Shown here: positions 52,877-63,674 of the stretch, piece by piece | How positions within the stretch are numbered: the stretch's first letter is position 1 | How the letters are laid out: every line of letters starts with the position of its first letter | Assembly (NCBI RefSeq): GCF_003387375.1 | Contig: NZ_QUNG01000003.1 | Span: 307,180-371,179 of the forward strand | Reading direction: 5' to 3' | DNA from: Marinomonas pollencensis | GTDB lineage: Bacteria; Pseudomonadota; Gammaproteobacteria; Pseudomonadales; Marinomonadaceae | DNA length: 64,000 bases | Position numbers and translations under genes: made by a program | Notes under the pieces: model-generated | Databases searched by the model: none | Seen by the model: the letters and a program-made list of their open reading frames with translations, nothing else | Told to the model about the DNA's origin: nothing

Positions 52877-53605
52877 GTGAAAGATGTAACAGCCAAAGTC
52901 AGTTCAGTTGAATTGATTAATCACAATGTCTACGAAGTAAAACTTGAAACAGAAGAAACGACATTTATTGCCGGTCAATATTTGATGATAGTGTTACCGA
53001 CTGGAGAACAAGTACCTTACTCGATTGGTAGCGCACCACACACTCTGCCTACTCTGACATTATTTATTCTGGTTTCTGACCCTGATTCTCTTGCCCAGAA
53101 AGTCATTGATCATATTCGTGCAAGCGACAGCATTACGGTCAAAATGCCAGGCGGCGACAGTCACCTAGAAAGCGGTGCCTTTGTCGAGGATGTAGAGCAT
53201 ATTTTACTGATTGCCGGCGGTACCGGTTTTTCTCAAATGAAAAGTTTATACGACAGCCTCATTGAGCAGAAATTTAAAGGCCATGTATCGCTTTACTGGG
53301 GGCTAAGAACGCCGAAAGATATTTTCATGCAAGAGTGGATTCAACAGGCTCAAGACAGCCATACTTTTTCACTTGATGTCGTGGTCAATGAAGCAGACCA
53401 AGAATGGCAAGGTCGCACTGGCTGGCTTTATGAGGCGGTATTAGAAGATCACCCGGACCTAAGTAACAGCGTTGCTTTTATTAGTGGCTCTGTGGGTATG
53501 GTTTACGGCACATTGGATCAATTAGAAACGAAAGGGCTGCAAAAAGAGCGCTGTTTCTCCGATGTTTTCGCCTACGCACCTCACCCTGACAAGCCAGAAC
53601 TATAA
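52877..53605 (+). CDS. NAD(P)H-flavin reductase, Fre-like
   Basis: 242 residues from GTG at 52877, chosen because GGAG lies seven bases upstream; a TTG six codons earlier precedes that ribosome site. Ferredoxin-reductase fold: FIAGQYLMIVLPTGEQVPYSIGSAP is the flavin-binding region (about 30-55), and ILLIAGGTGFSQMKSL the NAD(P)H loop near 115. E. coli Fre reduces free flavins for ribonucleotide reductase activation and iron reduction. In this neighbourhood (after rho) Fre/UbiB-associated reductases are common. It ends at a bidirectional terminator. Confidence 0.88.
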   Translation: MKDVTAKVSSVELINHNVYEVKLETEETTFIAGQYLMIVLPTGEQVPYSIGSAPHTLPTLTLFILVSDPDSLAQKVIDHIRASDSITVKMPGGDSHLESGAFVEDVEHILLIAGGTGFSQMKSLYDSLIEQKFKGHVSLYWGLRTPKDIFMQEWIQQAQDSHTFSLDVVVNEADQEWQGRTGWLYEAVLEDHPDLSNSVAFISGSVGMVYGTLDQLETKGLQKERCFSDVFAYAPHPDKPEL

Positions 53606-53627
53606 GCGCCAAGCTTATCGTTCCAAT

Positions 53628-53662
53628 AAAAAAGCGAGCACCTAAGTGGCGCTCGCTTTTTT
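53628..53662. terminator. bidirectional terminator between fre-like gene and yfcL
   Basis: AAAAAAGCGAGC / GCTCGCTTTTTT around an 11-base loop, between convergent genes. Confidence 0.88.
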
Positions 53663-53680
53663 GTATCAAATCAGCAGAAA

Positions 53681-53953
53681 CTATTTCGAGCGATCACATG
53701 TTTGCTGCCACAAGTCGAGAATATTAGCTTGATCTTCTGGCGTCACATTCTCAGCGTCTAGCGTATCTCTTAGGGTGCCTTCAAAGGCGTTATCGAATTG
53801 CTCAGAGCCCTCACCATCTGCACTGCTATGAAGCCCTAATAACCCTAACAGGTAAGCGCAATAAAATAACTGATCACCCTCTTCTGCTTGATGCTCAATG
53901 TCTCGTAGGGCGTCGCTAAGCTGGTCCGCGCGTTCTGCAAACGTTATTGCCAT
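53681..53953 (-). CDS. yfcL: YfcL family protein
   Basis: 90 residues from the ATG of MAITFAERADQL, which has AAGAGA seven bases upstream; an earlier in-frame ATG (53971) has no ribosome site. It has EGDQLFYCAYLLGLLGL in the middle and VTPEDQANILDLWQQTC at the C-terminus, as in E. coli YfcL. Small helical cytoplasmic protein, function not established. It follows mqo on the same strand. Confidence 0.75.
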   Translation of the reverse strand: MAITFAERADQLSDALRDIEHQAEEGDQLFYCAYLLGLLGLHSSADGEGSEQFDNAFEGTLRDTLDAENVTPEDQANILDLWQQTCDRSK

Positions 53954-54036
53954 GTCTGTTCTCTTTTTCATTATTTACACTTGATAAATACACAAAAGCT
54001 GGACAATAAGCCCAGCTTTTCGAGTGTCTATATCGG

Positions 54037-55515
54037 CTATGGTTTCAGTTGTAAAGTGGTCAATGTTCGCTCTCGAACGGACAGTAGAAGATCTGTATTT
54101 TCTACTAGAGACTCACCATAAGAAGGCACCATTTCTTTCATTTTAGCTTGCCATTCTGGTGATGCCATTTTTTCAGGGAAGCAGCTTTCCAAGATATTGA
54201 TCATGGTATTCACTGTGGTTGAAGCACCTGGTGATGCACCTAACAATGCCGCCAATGACCCATCTTTTGTGGTAATAGCTTCAGTACCGAATTCTAGCTT
54301 ACCGCCTAATTTGTCATCTTTCTTAATGATCTGAACACGTTGCCCAGCATACGCTAGTTTCCAGTCTTCATCTTTAGCATTCGGAAAGAAGTCTCGCAGT
54401 GAGTCACAACGGTCTTTATGAGATTTTCGCACTTCACTGATCAGGTATTTGGTCAAGTCCATGTTATTTTTACCCACACATAGCATCGGCTTTAAATTGC
54501 CAGCTCGAATACTTAATGGGAGATCTAACATTGATCCTGTTTTTAGGAATTTTGTGGTAAAGCCTGCAAATGGACCAAATAAAATGGCTTTTTTGCCATC
54601 AATAATTCGCGTATCCAAATGAGGAACTGACATTGGTGGTGCTCCAATAGGAGCTGCGCCATACACCTTGGCAAAATGCTGCTCAACTAACTCAGGCTTT
54701 TCACACACTAACCATTGTCCGCTTACAGGGAAACCACCGTAGCCTTTACCTTCTTCAACACCTGCTTTTTGCAACAAAGGCAACGCACCGCCACCAGCAC
54801 CCAAGAAAAGAAACTTGGTGTTGAAGCGTTGTGTCGTACCATTGTGATGAACCAGCACATCCCAAGTTCCGTTTTCGTTCTTGTTGATACTAGTGACTTC
54901 GGAATTGATGTGTAGCTCAAAGTTATCCGTAGTTTGAAGATGCTTTGCCATATTACGGGCAATCGCCCCGAAATTCACATCTGAGCCATGTTCAATGCGA
55001 GTTACCGCTAAAGGCTCATCCGTCGTTCGGTTATTCATGATAAGAGGCATCCATTCTTGCATCTTTTCACGATCTTCCGTGAACTGCATTTCTTTAAATG
55101 CAGGATGAGCACTCATCGCCGCATAGCGCGCTTTTAGTTTTCTGACGTTGTCTTCACCCCATACAAAACTTTGGTGAGGAACGCGATTAATAAACGCTTT
55201 TGGTGCAGGCAATTTGCCTTGTTCAACAAGGTAAGACCAGAACTGAAGGCTGACCTCAAATGCTGCATTAATGTTAACCGCTTTATCAATATTAATGCTG
55301 CCGTCGGCATTCTCTGAAGTATAATTAAGCTCGCAATAAGCAGCGTGGCCAGTGCCCGCATTGTTCCAGCCATCAGTACTTTCTTTGGCAATACTGTCCA
55401 ATCGCTCTACCATGGTGATGGCTAGGCTTGGATCCAGTTGCTTGAGTAACATTCCTAGGGTAGTGCTCATAGCACCTCCCCCGACTAGTAAAACGTCTAC
55501 AGAGTTTGAGGTCAT
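54037..55515 (-). CDS. mqo: malate:quinone oxidoreductase
   Basis: 492 residues from the ATG at 55515 (a TTG eight codons earlier is open but has no better ribosome site). The FAD-binding fold starts VDVLLVGGGAMSTTLGMLL, followed by GWNNAGTGHAAYCELNYT and near the end LLGASPGASTTV. It is a peripheral membrane enzyme oxidising malate to oxaloacetate and reducing quinone, bypassing NAD-dependent malate dehydrogenase in the TCA cycle. No signal peptide, unlike E. coli Mqo. Confidence 0.95.
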   Translation of the reverse strand: MTSNSVDVLLVGGGAMSTTLGMLLKQLDPSLAITMVERLDSIAKESTDGWNNAGTGHAAYCELNYTSENADGSINIDKAVNINAAFEVSLQFWSYLVEQGKLPAPKAFINRVPHQSFVWGEDNVRKLKARYAAMSAHPAFKEMQFTEDREKMQEWMPLIMNNRTTDEPLAVTRIEHGSDVNFGAIARNMAKHLQTTDNFELHINSEVTSINKNENGTWDVLVHHNGTTQRFNTKFLFLGAGGGALPLLQKAGVEEGKGYGGFPVSGQWLVCEKPELVEQHFAKVYGAAPIGAPPMSVPHLDTRIIDGKKAILFGPFAGFTTKFLKTGSMLDLPLSIRAGNLKPMLCVGKNNMDLTKYLISEVRKSHKDRCDSLRDFFPNAKDEDWKLAYAGQRVQIIKKDDKLGGKLEFGTEAITTKDGSLAALLGASPGASTTVNTMINILESCFPEKMASPEWQAKMKEMVPSYGESLVENTDLLLSVRERTLTTLQLKP

Positions 55516-55930
55516 ATGATTTCGCCGTGTCATAGCCAATGGATTTACGAGTGAAGAGTAAAGGAGGCTTTTGGCCAGCAGTGGTAACTATCAGGGGAAC
55601 TGCAATGCTTTCTCGTCACTCATCTCAGAACGCCTTTGTTTGCAACATAATGGTATGCAAAACTCAAAAACGAACAACCTAGCAAGGAGTCTGAGTAGGT
55701 GTAATTTAATTATACGGATTTTACGATTAATGTCTTGAGACCTTAGTATAAGATCCGCCTTTGTTTTCCTCTTATTTGCTTGAACATCAATTTTTTATCT
55801 ACTTTTAGTGACAATATCAAAGTATTTCGATACATATGATTAACAGTTTTGTTCTATTCTTCTGCTATCTTTATAAAATAATATTCAGTATAAATAGAAT
55901 AAATTCTCTAGATGTCGATGGAGGTGCCCT
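55516..55930. other. intergenic region between mqo and the CBS gene
   Basis: AT-rich divergent promoter region of about 400 bases. I see no gene, terminator or repeat that I can support. Confidence 0.5.
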
Positions 55931-56332
55931 ATGAACGCTCAAGATATCATGGTTCAAGAGGTGATTTGTGTGGACATTGACGCCCGTTTACCTGAAGTGA
56001 AAGCGCTTATGGAGCAAAATAGCTTCCATCATTTGCCTGTGACTGAAGAGGGATTACTGGTTGGAATCATCTCTGATCGAGATTTATTGCGTACCATTAG
56101 TCCTTTTATTGATAGCCTTTCTGAACAACCGCGTGATCTTGAAACCCTTAATCACGCCGCTCACCAAGTAATGACTCGACAGCCCATTACCGCGAAAGCA
56201 AGCTCCCCTATCAGTGAAATCGTCACTTGGATGAAGCACGTCGATATTTCTTGCGTGCCCGTTGTTGATGAAGAAAACCATCTATTAGGTATGATTACTT
56301 GGCGTGATTTAATTACCCACGCCAAGTTTTAA
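55931..56332 (+). CDS. tandem CBS-domain protein
   Basis: 133 residues consisting of two CBS motifs (about 1-60 and 78-133): LPEVKALMEQNSFHHLPVTEEGLLVGIISDRDLL in part for the first, and SPISEIVTWMKHVDISCVPV then LLGMITWRDLI for the second. The pair forms a Bateman module that binds adenine nucleotides. A free-standing regulator with unknown partner. GGAGG lies before the ATG. It converges on hslO. Confidence 0.9.
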   Translation: MNAQDIMVQEVICVDIDARLPEVKALMEQNSFHHLPVTEEGLLVGIISDRDLLRTISPFIDSLSEQPRDLETLNHAAHQVMTRQPITAKASSPISEIVTWMKHVDISCVPVVDEENHLLGMITWRDLITHAKF

Positions 56333-56346
56333 CCTTAGAACAAGGC

Positions 56347-57231
56347 TTAATGTGTCTGCGCTTGATCGCCTAACTGGCCAACTAAATCTGTTTCTGTGAA
56401 GACATACTGTTCCGCACAAAACTGACAGTCGGCTTGGATTGAGCCTTGTTCAATCAACAGCTGGCGCACTTCATCAGCGCCCATTGAAATCACGGCATCT
56501 AATGTACGCTGACGTGAACAAGAACAACCAAACTGCAAGGTTTTTGGCTCATAAAGGCGGACTTCTTCTTCATGATAAAGACGATGCAATAGCGTTTCTG
56601 TATCTAACCCAAGCAATTCTTCATCTTTCACCGTTGCAGCTAGGTGAGTAAAACGCTCCCAAGCATCTTCATCACCGCTTTGAGCTTGCTCTGCCGGCAA
56701 ACGCTGTAGGAATAATCCACCACATTGCGCGCCATTTGCGGCCAACCAAACTCGGCTAGGTAATTGTTCAGATTGATAAAAGTACTGTTCTAAGCACTCC
56801 GCCAAACTATCACCTACTAGCTCGACAATTCCCTGATAACGCTGGCCATTGCGTGGCGCGATCGTAATCACCAGGTACCCACCAGCCAAGACTTCTTTTA
56901 ACGAAATCGTATCCGGTACAACTTGCTCTTCATCCCACTGGGCGATGCCTCGCAAGTTTTGTTGCTCATCACACTCCGTCATAAGTGCGGATAAAAAACC
57001 GTTGCCTTTCGCTTGAATCGACAGCACGCCATCGATTTTGATAATGTCCCTCAATAACGCAATGGCTGCGACAAACTCACCCAGTAAAACCTCAATGCCA
57101 AGTGGGTAGTTTTTACGCTTAATAATTTCTTGATACGCACTGTTCAAGACCACATGCTCACCTCGAACATTTGTGTTGTCGAAAGAGAAGCGTTGAATTT
57201 CGTTGATTGTTACGTCGTTCACAAAGATCAC
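56347..57231 (-). CDS. hslO: redox-regulated chaperone Hsp33
   Basis: 294 residues. The C-terminal zinc/redox switch is complete: Cys236 and Cys238 (FGCSCSR), Cys269 and Cys272 (ADCQFCAE). The N-terminal domain carries LLGEFVAAIALLRDIIK and QAKGNGFLSALMTE. It is activated by oxidation plus heat to hold unfolding proteins. The start is GTG; a second in-frame GTG three codons later (57222) has AAGG at good distance and is equally likely. It fits with the peroxiredoxin and DnaK genes as stress functions. Confidence 0.94.
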   Translation of the reverse strand: MIFVNDVTINEIQRFSFDNTNVRGEHVVLNSAYQEIIKRKNYPLGIEVLLGEFVAAIALLRDIIKIDGVLSIQAKGNGFLSALMTECDEQQNLRGIAQWDEEQVVPDTISLKEVLAGGYLVITIAPRNGQRYQGIVELVGDSLAECLEQYFYQSEQLPSRVWLAANGAQCGGLFLQRLPAEQAQSGDEDAWERFTHLAATVKDEELLGLDTETLLHRLYHEEEVRLYEPKTLQFGCSCSRQRTLDAVISMGADEVRQLLIEQGSIQADCQFCAEQYVFTETDLVGQLGDQAQTH

Positions 57232-57438
57232 CTTGTGTCGCTATACGACACGAGTCAAAGTTCAAATGGATATTGCGCGCATTTTACCCTTGAGTGTCTG
57301 AATCATCCACTTTAAACCGTGTATTAACGGGGAATCTTTATCTTTCCTATTTCGTTTACCCCAGCGCCGCTCTAAAATGTTAAGCACTGCTTTTAACCTA
57401 GCTCCTAATCATCGATAGCAAAGAGATTCCCTGTTTTT

Positions 57439-59364
57439 ATGATCCAATTTAGCGAAGTCAGTTTACAACGCGGTACACAGTTTCTTTTAGAAGACGCCGA
57501 TCTCACTATTTTTGAAGGTCAAAAAGTGGGGTTGATCGGTGCAAACGGGGCCGGTAAATCATCCTTGTTCGCAATGGTGAAAGGCGATTTAAGCGCGGAT
57601 ACAGGTAGCGTTATTCTGCCCGGAAATCGACGTATCGCCTTCATGGCTCAAGAGGTAGAAGAGACCCAACGCAGTGCATTAGATTATTGTCTCGATGGCG
57701 ACGATAAACTAAGAGAGATCGAAGCCAATATCGCCCAAGCTCAGACCCTAGGAAACAACCACGATCATGCCCACTGGCTAGGCGAATTCGAAACCGCCCA
57801 TGGCTACACTGCACAGTCCCGAGCAGAAACTTTACTCCAAGGCCTTGGCTTTAAAATGACAGATATGCACAAACCGGTAGCGGATTTTTCGGGTGGTTGG
57901 CGAATTCGCTTAAACCTAGCCAAAGCCCTAATGTGCCCTTCTGATGTCTTGCTGCTTGACGAACCAACCAACCATTTAGATCTAGATGCCGTCATGTGGT
58001 TAGAAAATTGGCTACGTCAATACCCAGGCACACTACTGTTGATTTCCCATGACCGTGATTTTCTAGACGGCATTTGCAGCCATATTGTTCACCTTTATCA
58101 GAAAAAGCTTGTTCTCTATAAAGGTAATTACTCTAATTATGAACGACAGCGAGCAGAGCACTTGGCACAGCAACAGGCCAATTATGAGCGCCAGCAAGCC
58201 AAACGCGCACACATGCAACAATATGTAGATCGCTTTCGTTTCAAGGCAGATAAAGCAAAACAAGCCCAAAGCCGCCTTAAGATGCTGGAGAAGATGGAGC
58301 TTATTGGCCCGGCGCACATTGACTCTCAATTTGAATTTTCTATCCCAGTGGCAGAAAAAACCTCGCAATTATTGGTCAATTTATCACAAGCCAATTTAGG
58401 CTACAGGTTAGAATCTGGGTCACAGGTAATCCAACTCGAAGACACCAACTTTGCAATTCGAGATGGTCAACGCATTGGTTTACTTGGCCCTAATGGCGCG
58501 GGTAAATCGACCTTAATTAAATCCATTGTTGCGGAGTTAGCATTACTAAGTGGTGAGCGCATCACCGGAGAGAACCTAAAAATTGGCTATTTCTCCCAGC
58601 ATCAGCTTAGCGCCTTGGACCTAGAGGCTTCGCCCCTATTACATATTCAGCGCCTTTCTCCAAAAATATTAGAAAGTGATATTCGTCGCTATTTAGGTGG
58701 CTTTGGTTTTACTGGTGATGATGCTTTAAGAGCAGTAAAAGGCTTTTCTGGCGGAGAGAAAGCACGCCTAGCGTTGTCATTAATTGCATGGACAAAACCT
58801 AACTTGTTGGTGCTCGATGAGCCAACCAACCATTTAGACTTAGAAATGCGCCAAGCCCTCACGGAAGCGCTGCAAGAGTTTCCTGGCGCCATTTTAGTTG
58901 TTTCCCACGATCGCCACCTATTAAACAGCACTGTCGATGAATTTTACCTCGTTGCTGACCACCAAATTCAGGCATTTGACGGTGACTTAGCGGCTTATCA
59001 TAGCTGGCTACAAGCTCGTCAAGCTGCCGTCACACAACAAGAAAAAACGGCGGCCACACCGGATAAAGTAGAAAAAATCGACCGTAAGGAAGAACGTCGT
59101 AAAGCCGCCGAAATGCGCGAGAAATTGCGCCCTTTGCGCAAGCAAGTGGAGAAGTATGAAAAGGCGGTACAAACTGCTCAAGCTCACCTTGATACCATTT
59201 CCGACGCCATGGCAGACCCAACACTTTATGAGTCAGAGCAAAGGGATAAATTGCAAAGCCTGTTAACTGACGAAGCAAAATGGAAGAAGTCATTAGAAGA
59301 AAATGAAGAGGCGTGGTTCGAATTACAAGAAGAACTTGAAGAGGCGGAAGCCAATTTGGCCTAA
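57439..59364 (+). CDS. yheS: ABC-F ATPase YheS
   Basis: 641 residues, two ABC domains and no membrane segment, typical of ABC-F proteins that act on the ribosome. Walker A: GANGAGKSS (about 35) and GPNGAGKST (about 352). Signature FSGGWRIRLNLA and FSGGEKARLALS; Walker B LLLDEPTNHLDLD and LVLDEPTNHLDLE. The inter-domain linker (about 238-290) is Arg/Gln-rich, and a C-terminal coiled coil (about 540-641) follows. The length and the segments QYVDRFRFKADKAKQAQSR match YheS better than Uup or EttA. Confidence 0.9.
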   Translation: MIQFSEVSLQRGTQFLLEDADLTIFEGQKVGLIGANGAGKSSLFAMVKGDLSADTGSVILPGNRRIAFMAQEVEETQRSALDYCLDGDDKLREIEANIAQAQTLGNNHDHAHWLGEFETAHGYTAQSRAETLLQGLGFKMTDMHKPVADFSGGWRIRLNLAKALMCPSDVLLLDEPTNHLDLDAVMWLENWLRQYPGTLLLISHDRDFLDGICSHIVHLYQKKLVLYKGNYSNYERQRAEHLAQQQANYERQQAKRAHMQQYVDRFRFKADKAKQAQSRLKMLEKMELIGPAHIDSQFEFSIPVAEKTSQLLVNLSQANLGYRLESGSQVIQLEDTNFAIRDGQRIGLLGPNGAGKSTLIKSIVAELALLSGERITGENLKIGYFSQHQLSALDLEASPLLHIQRLSPKILESDIRRYLGGFGFTGDDALRAVKGFSGGEKARLALSLIAWTKPNLLVLDEPTNHLDLEMRQALTEALQEFPGAILVVSHDRHLLNSTVDEFYLVADHQIQAFDGDLAAYHSWLQARQAAVTQQEKTAATPDKVEKIDRKEERRKAAEMREKLRPLRKQVEKYEKAVQTAQAHLDTISDAMADPTLYESEQRDKLQSLLTDEAKWKKSLEENEEAWFELQEELEEAEANLA

Positions 59365-59452
59365 ATTAGCCGTATAGCTAATCAAATAACACTCGTACAG
59401 GCTTGTTTGACTTATCTCTGTCACACAAATTAAGTACATTTATACTCAGTAA

Positions 59453-60469
<1,017 letters not shown>

Positions 60470-60563
60470 AGTAAACCGCACAATATCGAATACTCCGAAA
60501 TTGGAGCTAAATTAGATCAAACATACGGTGACCTTCTGGCTAGGTTGGTGTAATTTATAAGTT

Positions 60564-60592
60564 AATAGCCACTTCGTATAGAAGTGGCTATT
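60564..60592. terminator. hairpin between hemB and ppk1
   Basis: AATAGCCACTTC / GAAGTGGCTATT around GTATA, 12 perfect pairs but only two T after it. It may end hemB transcription weakly or be an RNA-processing site. Confidence 0.6.
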
Positions 60593-60643
60593 CGTGCAAT
60601 ACCTATAAAATAAGACGATGGTATTTGGGAGTAATAAAAAGGC

Positions 60644-62866
60644 ATGTCAGAACAGACACTAACTGAACTAGATAAAAAGGAAGTCGCCCCGATTCTGACA
60701 AAAGAAGTGGGTGGAGAAGAATTAGTATTAGAGCCGATTCCAGAACAACCTCAGGATCCGAGTAAGGCCGCCTTAGAGGAACGCTTGCCAGAAGAAATTG
60801 ATTTGGCAGACCCGGAGCTCTATTTTAATCGAGAACTAAGCCACTTGCAGTTCAATGCTCGAGTTCTTGAACAAGCCATGGATGAAAATCACCCAATTCT
60901 AAATCGCCTTACTTTTTTGTGTATTTTTAGCTCGAATATGGATGAATTTTTTGAAATTCGTGTCGCTGGGCTAAAAAGCCAACTGGAATACAGCCGAGAG
61001 AAAAATGGCCCTGATGGCATGCACCCGAAAAAAGTGCTGGGCTTAATCAGTGAACAGGCCCACAAATTGGTGCGTCGCCAGTACCGTATTCTTAACGACA
61101 TCATTTTCCCAAAATTAGCGGCTGAAAACGTAAAATTCATTCGCCGCTCGGTATGGAATGAAAAACAGGCCGCTTGGGCAAAACGCTACTTCCGTGACTA
61201 TGTGTTACCTATTATTAGCCCCATAGGTCTGGATCCTGCACACCCATTCCCGCGCCTTGCCAACAAGACTTTTAACTTTGTTGTTGAATTAGAAGGCCGA
61301 GATGCCTTTGGTCGAGAAAATGGTCTTGCTATTGTTCCTGCACCTAGTTCTTTACCTCGTCTTGTAAAAATGCCGGATGATGTAGCAGATGGTGGAGACA
61401 ACCTTGTGTTTCTTTCCTCCATTATTCATGCTCATGCAGACCAGCTTTTTCCCGGTATGACAGTAAAAGGCTGTTTCCAATTCCGCCTTACTCGAAATGC
61501 AGATTTAGAGGTCGATTCCGATGATATTGGAGTCGATCTAGCGGGCGCCCTTAGAACAGAATTACAAAGCCGTCATTACGGTAGCTCTGTTCGCCTTGAG
61601 ATCGCTGATAACTGCCCTACACATATAATAGATTCCTTGCTCAAACAGTTTGATCTGGAAACACAAGACCTTTATAAAACAGATGGCCCTGTTAACTTAA
61701 GCCGCTTAATGGCAGTGCTTGAACTGGTCGACCGTCCAGACCTTATGTACCCTCCTTTTTCCCCTGGATTGCCTAGAAAACTCGCCAGTTCAGGTGGGAT
61801 TTTTGAAGCTATCAAGCAACGTGACTATCTCTTGATGCATCCCTTTGAGAGCTTTTCACCGGTTATCGACTTACTGAGCGATGCGGCTAAAGACCCTCAT
61901 GTGGTTGCGATACGTCAAACTTTATACCGCACCGGCGCACGTTCACCTATTGCTAATGCCTTAGTAGAAGCGGCTCGTAATGGTAAGGAAGTGACTGTAG
62001 TGATCGAGCTACGGGCACGCTTTGATGAAGCGCAAAACCTAGCATTAGCCAGCCGTCTGCAAGATGCTGGCGCTATTGTTGTTTATGGTGTCGTTCGTCA
62101 TAAAACCCACGCGAAAATGATCCTAATCGTACGCAGGGAAGGCTCGGAACTAACACGCTATGTTCACCTAGGTACCGGCAACTATCATGCGGGTAATGCT
62201 CGTCTGTATACCGATTACAGCTTTCTAACTTGCGATAAAGAAACCGGTGATGATGTACACCGCGTGTTCCAGCAGTTAACAGGCATGAGTAAAGAGCTGA
62301 AAGTGAAAAAACTGCTACATGCTCCTTTCACGCTACGCGACCGTTTGCTCGACATGATCAACCGTGAAGCAGAAAATGCCTTACAGGGTGAGCCATCTCG
62401 AATCATCATTAAGGTAAACTCCCTCACAGAGCAGCGTTTGGTTCAGGCTCTGTATAAAGCGTCACAGGCCGGGGTGAAAATAGACCTGATTGTTCGAGGC
62501 ATCTGTACTCTGCGGCCTGGAATTAAAGGCATTTCGTCTAATATTCGTGTGCGTAGTGTGATTGGCCGCTTCTTAGAGCACACTCGAGTCTATTACTTTT
62601 ATAATAATCGCAACCCTCAGGTTTACCTATCTAGTGCTGATGGTATGGATCGTAACTTGAATAACCGTATTGAAGTCGCCTTCCCGCTACAAGATCTAAA
62701 ATTGTCGCGACGAGTGAAGAAAGAGCTCGAACTCTACTTATCCGACAATACCCAAAGCTGGATACTGCAAAGCGACGGCTCATATCAACTCTCCAAACCG
62801 AGAAAGGGTGAATATCGTAGTGCCCAACGCACCTTACTCAGCGAACTGGCAGATAGTACACGTTAA
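60644..62866 (+). CDS. ppk1: polyphosphate kinase 1
   Basis: 740 residues, slightly long because of a ~50-residue acidic N-terminal extension before LYFNRELSHLQFNARVLEQA. It polymerises phosphate from ATP. The autophosphorylated His is in VRHKTHAKMILIVRRE and a second catalytic His in VHLGTGNYHAGNARLY. The C-terminal phospholipase-D-like domain ends normally (SSADGMDRNLNNRIEVAFP). ppx lies 10 kb upstream on the other strand, so synthesis and breakdown genes are unlinked here. Confidence 0.96.
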   Translation: MSEQTLTELDKKEVAPILTKEVGGEELVLEPIPEQPQDPSKAALEERLPEEIDLADPELYFNRELSHLQFNARVLEQAMDENHPILNRLTFLCIFSSNMDEFFEIRVAGLKSQLEYSREKNGPDGMHPKKVLGLISEQAHKLVRRQYRILNDIIFPKLAAENVKFIRRSVWNEKQAAWAKRYFRDYVLPIISPIGLDPAHPFPRLANKTFNFVVELEGRDAFGRENGLAIVPAPSSLPRLVKMPDDVADGGDNLVFLSSIIHAHADQLFPGMTVKGCFQFRLTRNADLEVDSDDIGVDLAGALRTELQSRHYGSSVRLEIADNCPTHIIDSLLKQFDLETQDLYKTDGPVNLSRLMAVLELVDRPDLMYPPFSPGLPRKLASSGGIFEAIKQRDYLLMHPFESFSPVIDLLSDAAKDPHVVAIRQTLYRTGARSPIANALVEAARNGKEVTVVIELRARFDEAQNLALASRLQDAGAIVVYGVVRHKTHAKMILIVRREGSELTRYVHLGTGNYHAGNARLYTDYSFLTCDKETGDDVHRVFQQLTGMSKELKVKKLLHAPFTLRDRLLDMINREAENALQGEPSRIIIKVNSLTEQRLVQALYKASQAGVKIDLIVRGICTLRPGIKGISSNIRVRSVIGRFLEHTRVYYFYNNRNPQVYLSSADGMDRNLNNRIEVAFPLQDLKLSRRVKKELELYLSDNTQSWILQSDGSYQLSKPRKGEYRSAQRTLLSELADSTR

Positions 62867-62890
62867 CCTGTTAGTGTAATTCATAGATTC

Positions 62891-62918
62891 AAAAGGCCCA
62901 GCATAGTCTGGGCCTTTT
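62891..62918. terminator. bidirectional terminator between ppk1 and the ACT gene
   Basis: AAAAGGCCCAG / CTGGGCCTTTT around CATAGT, between convergent genes. Confidence 0.88.
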
Positions 62919-62983
62919 GTGTATAACCACCTAGCTTATCCCCAGACTGTATCGTTCAGTCTTCCCTACTCATCGAATATATC

Positions 62984-63379
62984 TTAATAATTAAACTCTT
63001 GGAGAGCAGATAACGCCTCCTGTCTTTTATCCCAAGGAACAAAAACATGGTCATGATAATAAGCCGCGATCACATTAGCACTGATGCTTTTTTCGGTTAA
63101 CTTATCGGAAACTGCCGCCGTTAGACCTACGGCTTCTAAGCTGGAATGAACGGTCAGCGTGATCTGACTAAACACCCCATCAAACACCAAGCCAGCTCGC
63201 TCTGCTATAGATTTTTCAAGCACTAACGTTAAACCTTCTGCCTCCATAAACGTAGCCAAAGGCTCCAACTCAATGAACTCCACTAGCTTTCCAGATACAG
63301 TACAAAATACATACTGAGAATCCTGTAAGCTTGGATTCATAGAAGCTAATAATTTCTCTAACTCAACTACTCCTGACAT
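62984..63379 (-). CDS. ACT-domain protein
   Basis: 131 residues from MSGVVELEKLLASM, preceded by GGGCGGG; a TTG six codons upstream is less likely. Two ACT-like halves: an N-terminal domain (about 8-60, YVFCTVSGKL) and a C-terminal ACT (about 62-131, ITLTVHSSLEAVGLTAAVSDKL and ANVIAAYYHDHVFVPWD). Related small proteins bind amino acids as regulators. No partner is evident next door. Confidence 0.8.
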   Translation of the reverse strand: MSGVVELEKLLASMNPSLQDSQYVFCTVSGKLVEFIELEPLATFMEAEGLTLVLEKSIAERAGLVFDGVFSQITLTVHSSLEAVGLTAAVSDKLTEKSISANVIAAYYHDHVFVPWDKRQEALSALQEFNY

Positions 63380-63416
63380 ATCCCGCCCTTTCACCAACCA
63401 TGAAATTTAAATAACC

Positions 63417-63485
63417 TTGCTAATAAAGACAGGCACCGTAGTTATTGCTAATAAAGACAGGCACCTTACTTATAAAGACAGACAT
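63417..63485. repeat. short direct repeats next to a transposase
   Basis: Two identical 21-base copies (63417-63437 and 63445-63465) containing AATAAAGACAGGCACC, and a third partial copy (TATAAAGACAGACA, 63471-63484). They lie between the ACT gene and the 3' end of the transposase. Confidence 0.7.
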
Positions 63486-63674
63486 ACTTTAAATTCAGTA
63501 AAAGCGACTAAATTTAAGCTAGTACATTATTAATAGGCACAAATATACCTAGTAAAAGAAAGAAACGACAATCACACAACTCATGACCTTTTAAAAAGTA
63601 ATGATTAAGCAATTTTTACACATGAGAAAACCTCAGCTTAAGGCCGATAGATGACATTCAGATTGCTATTGGAT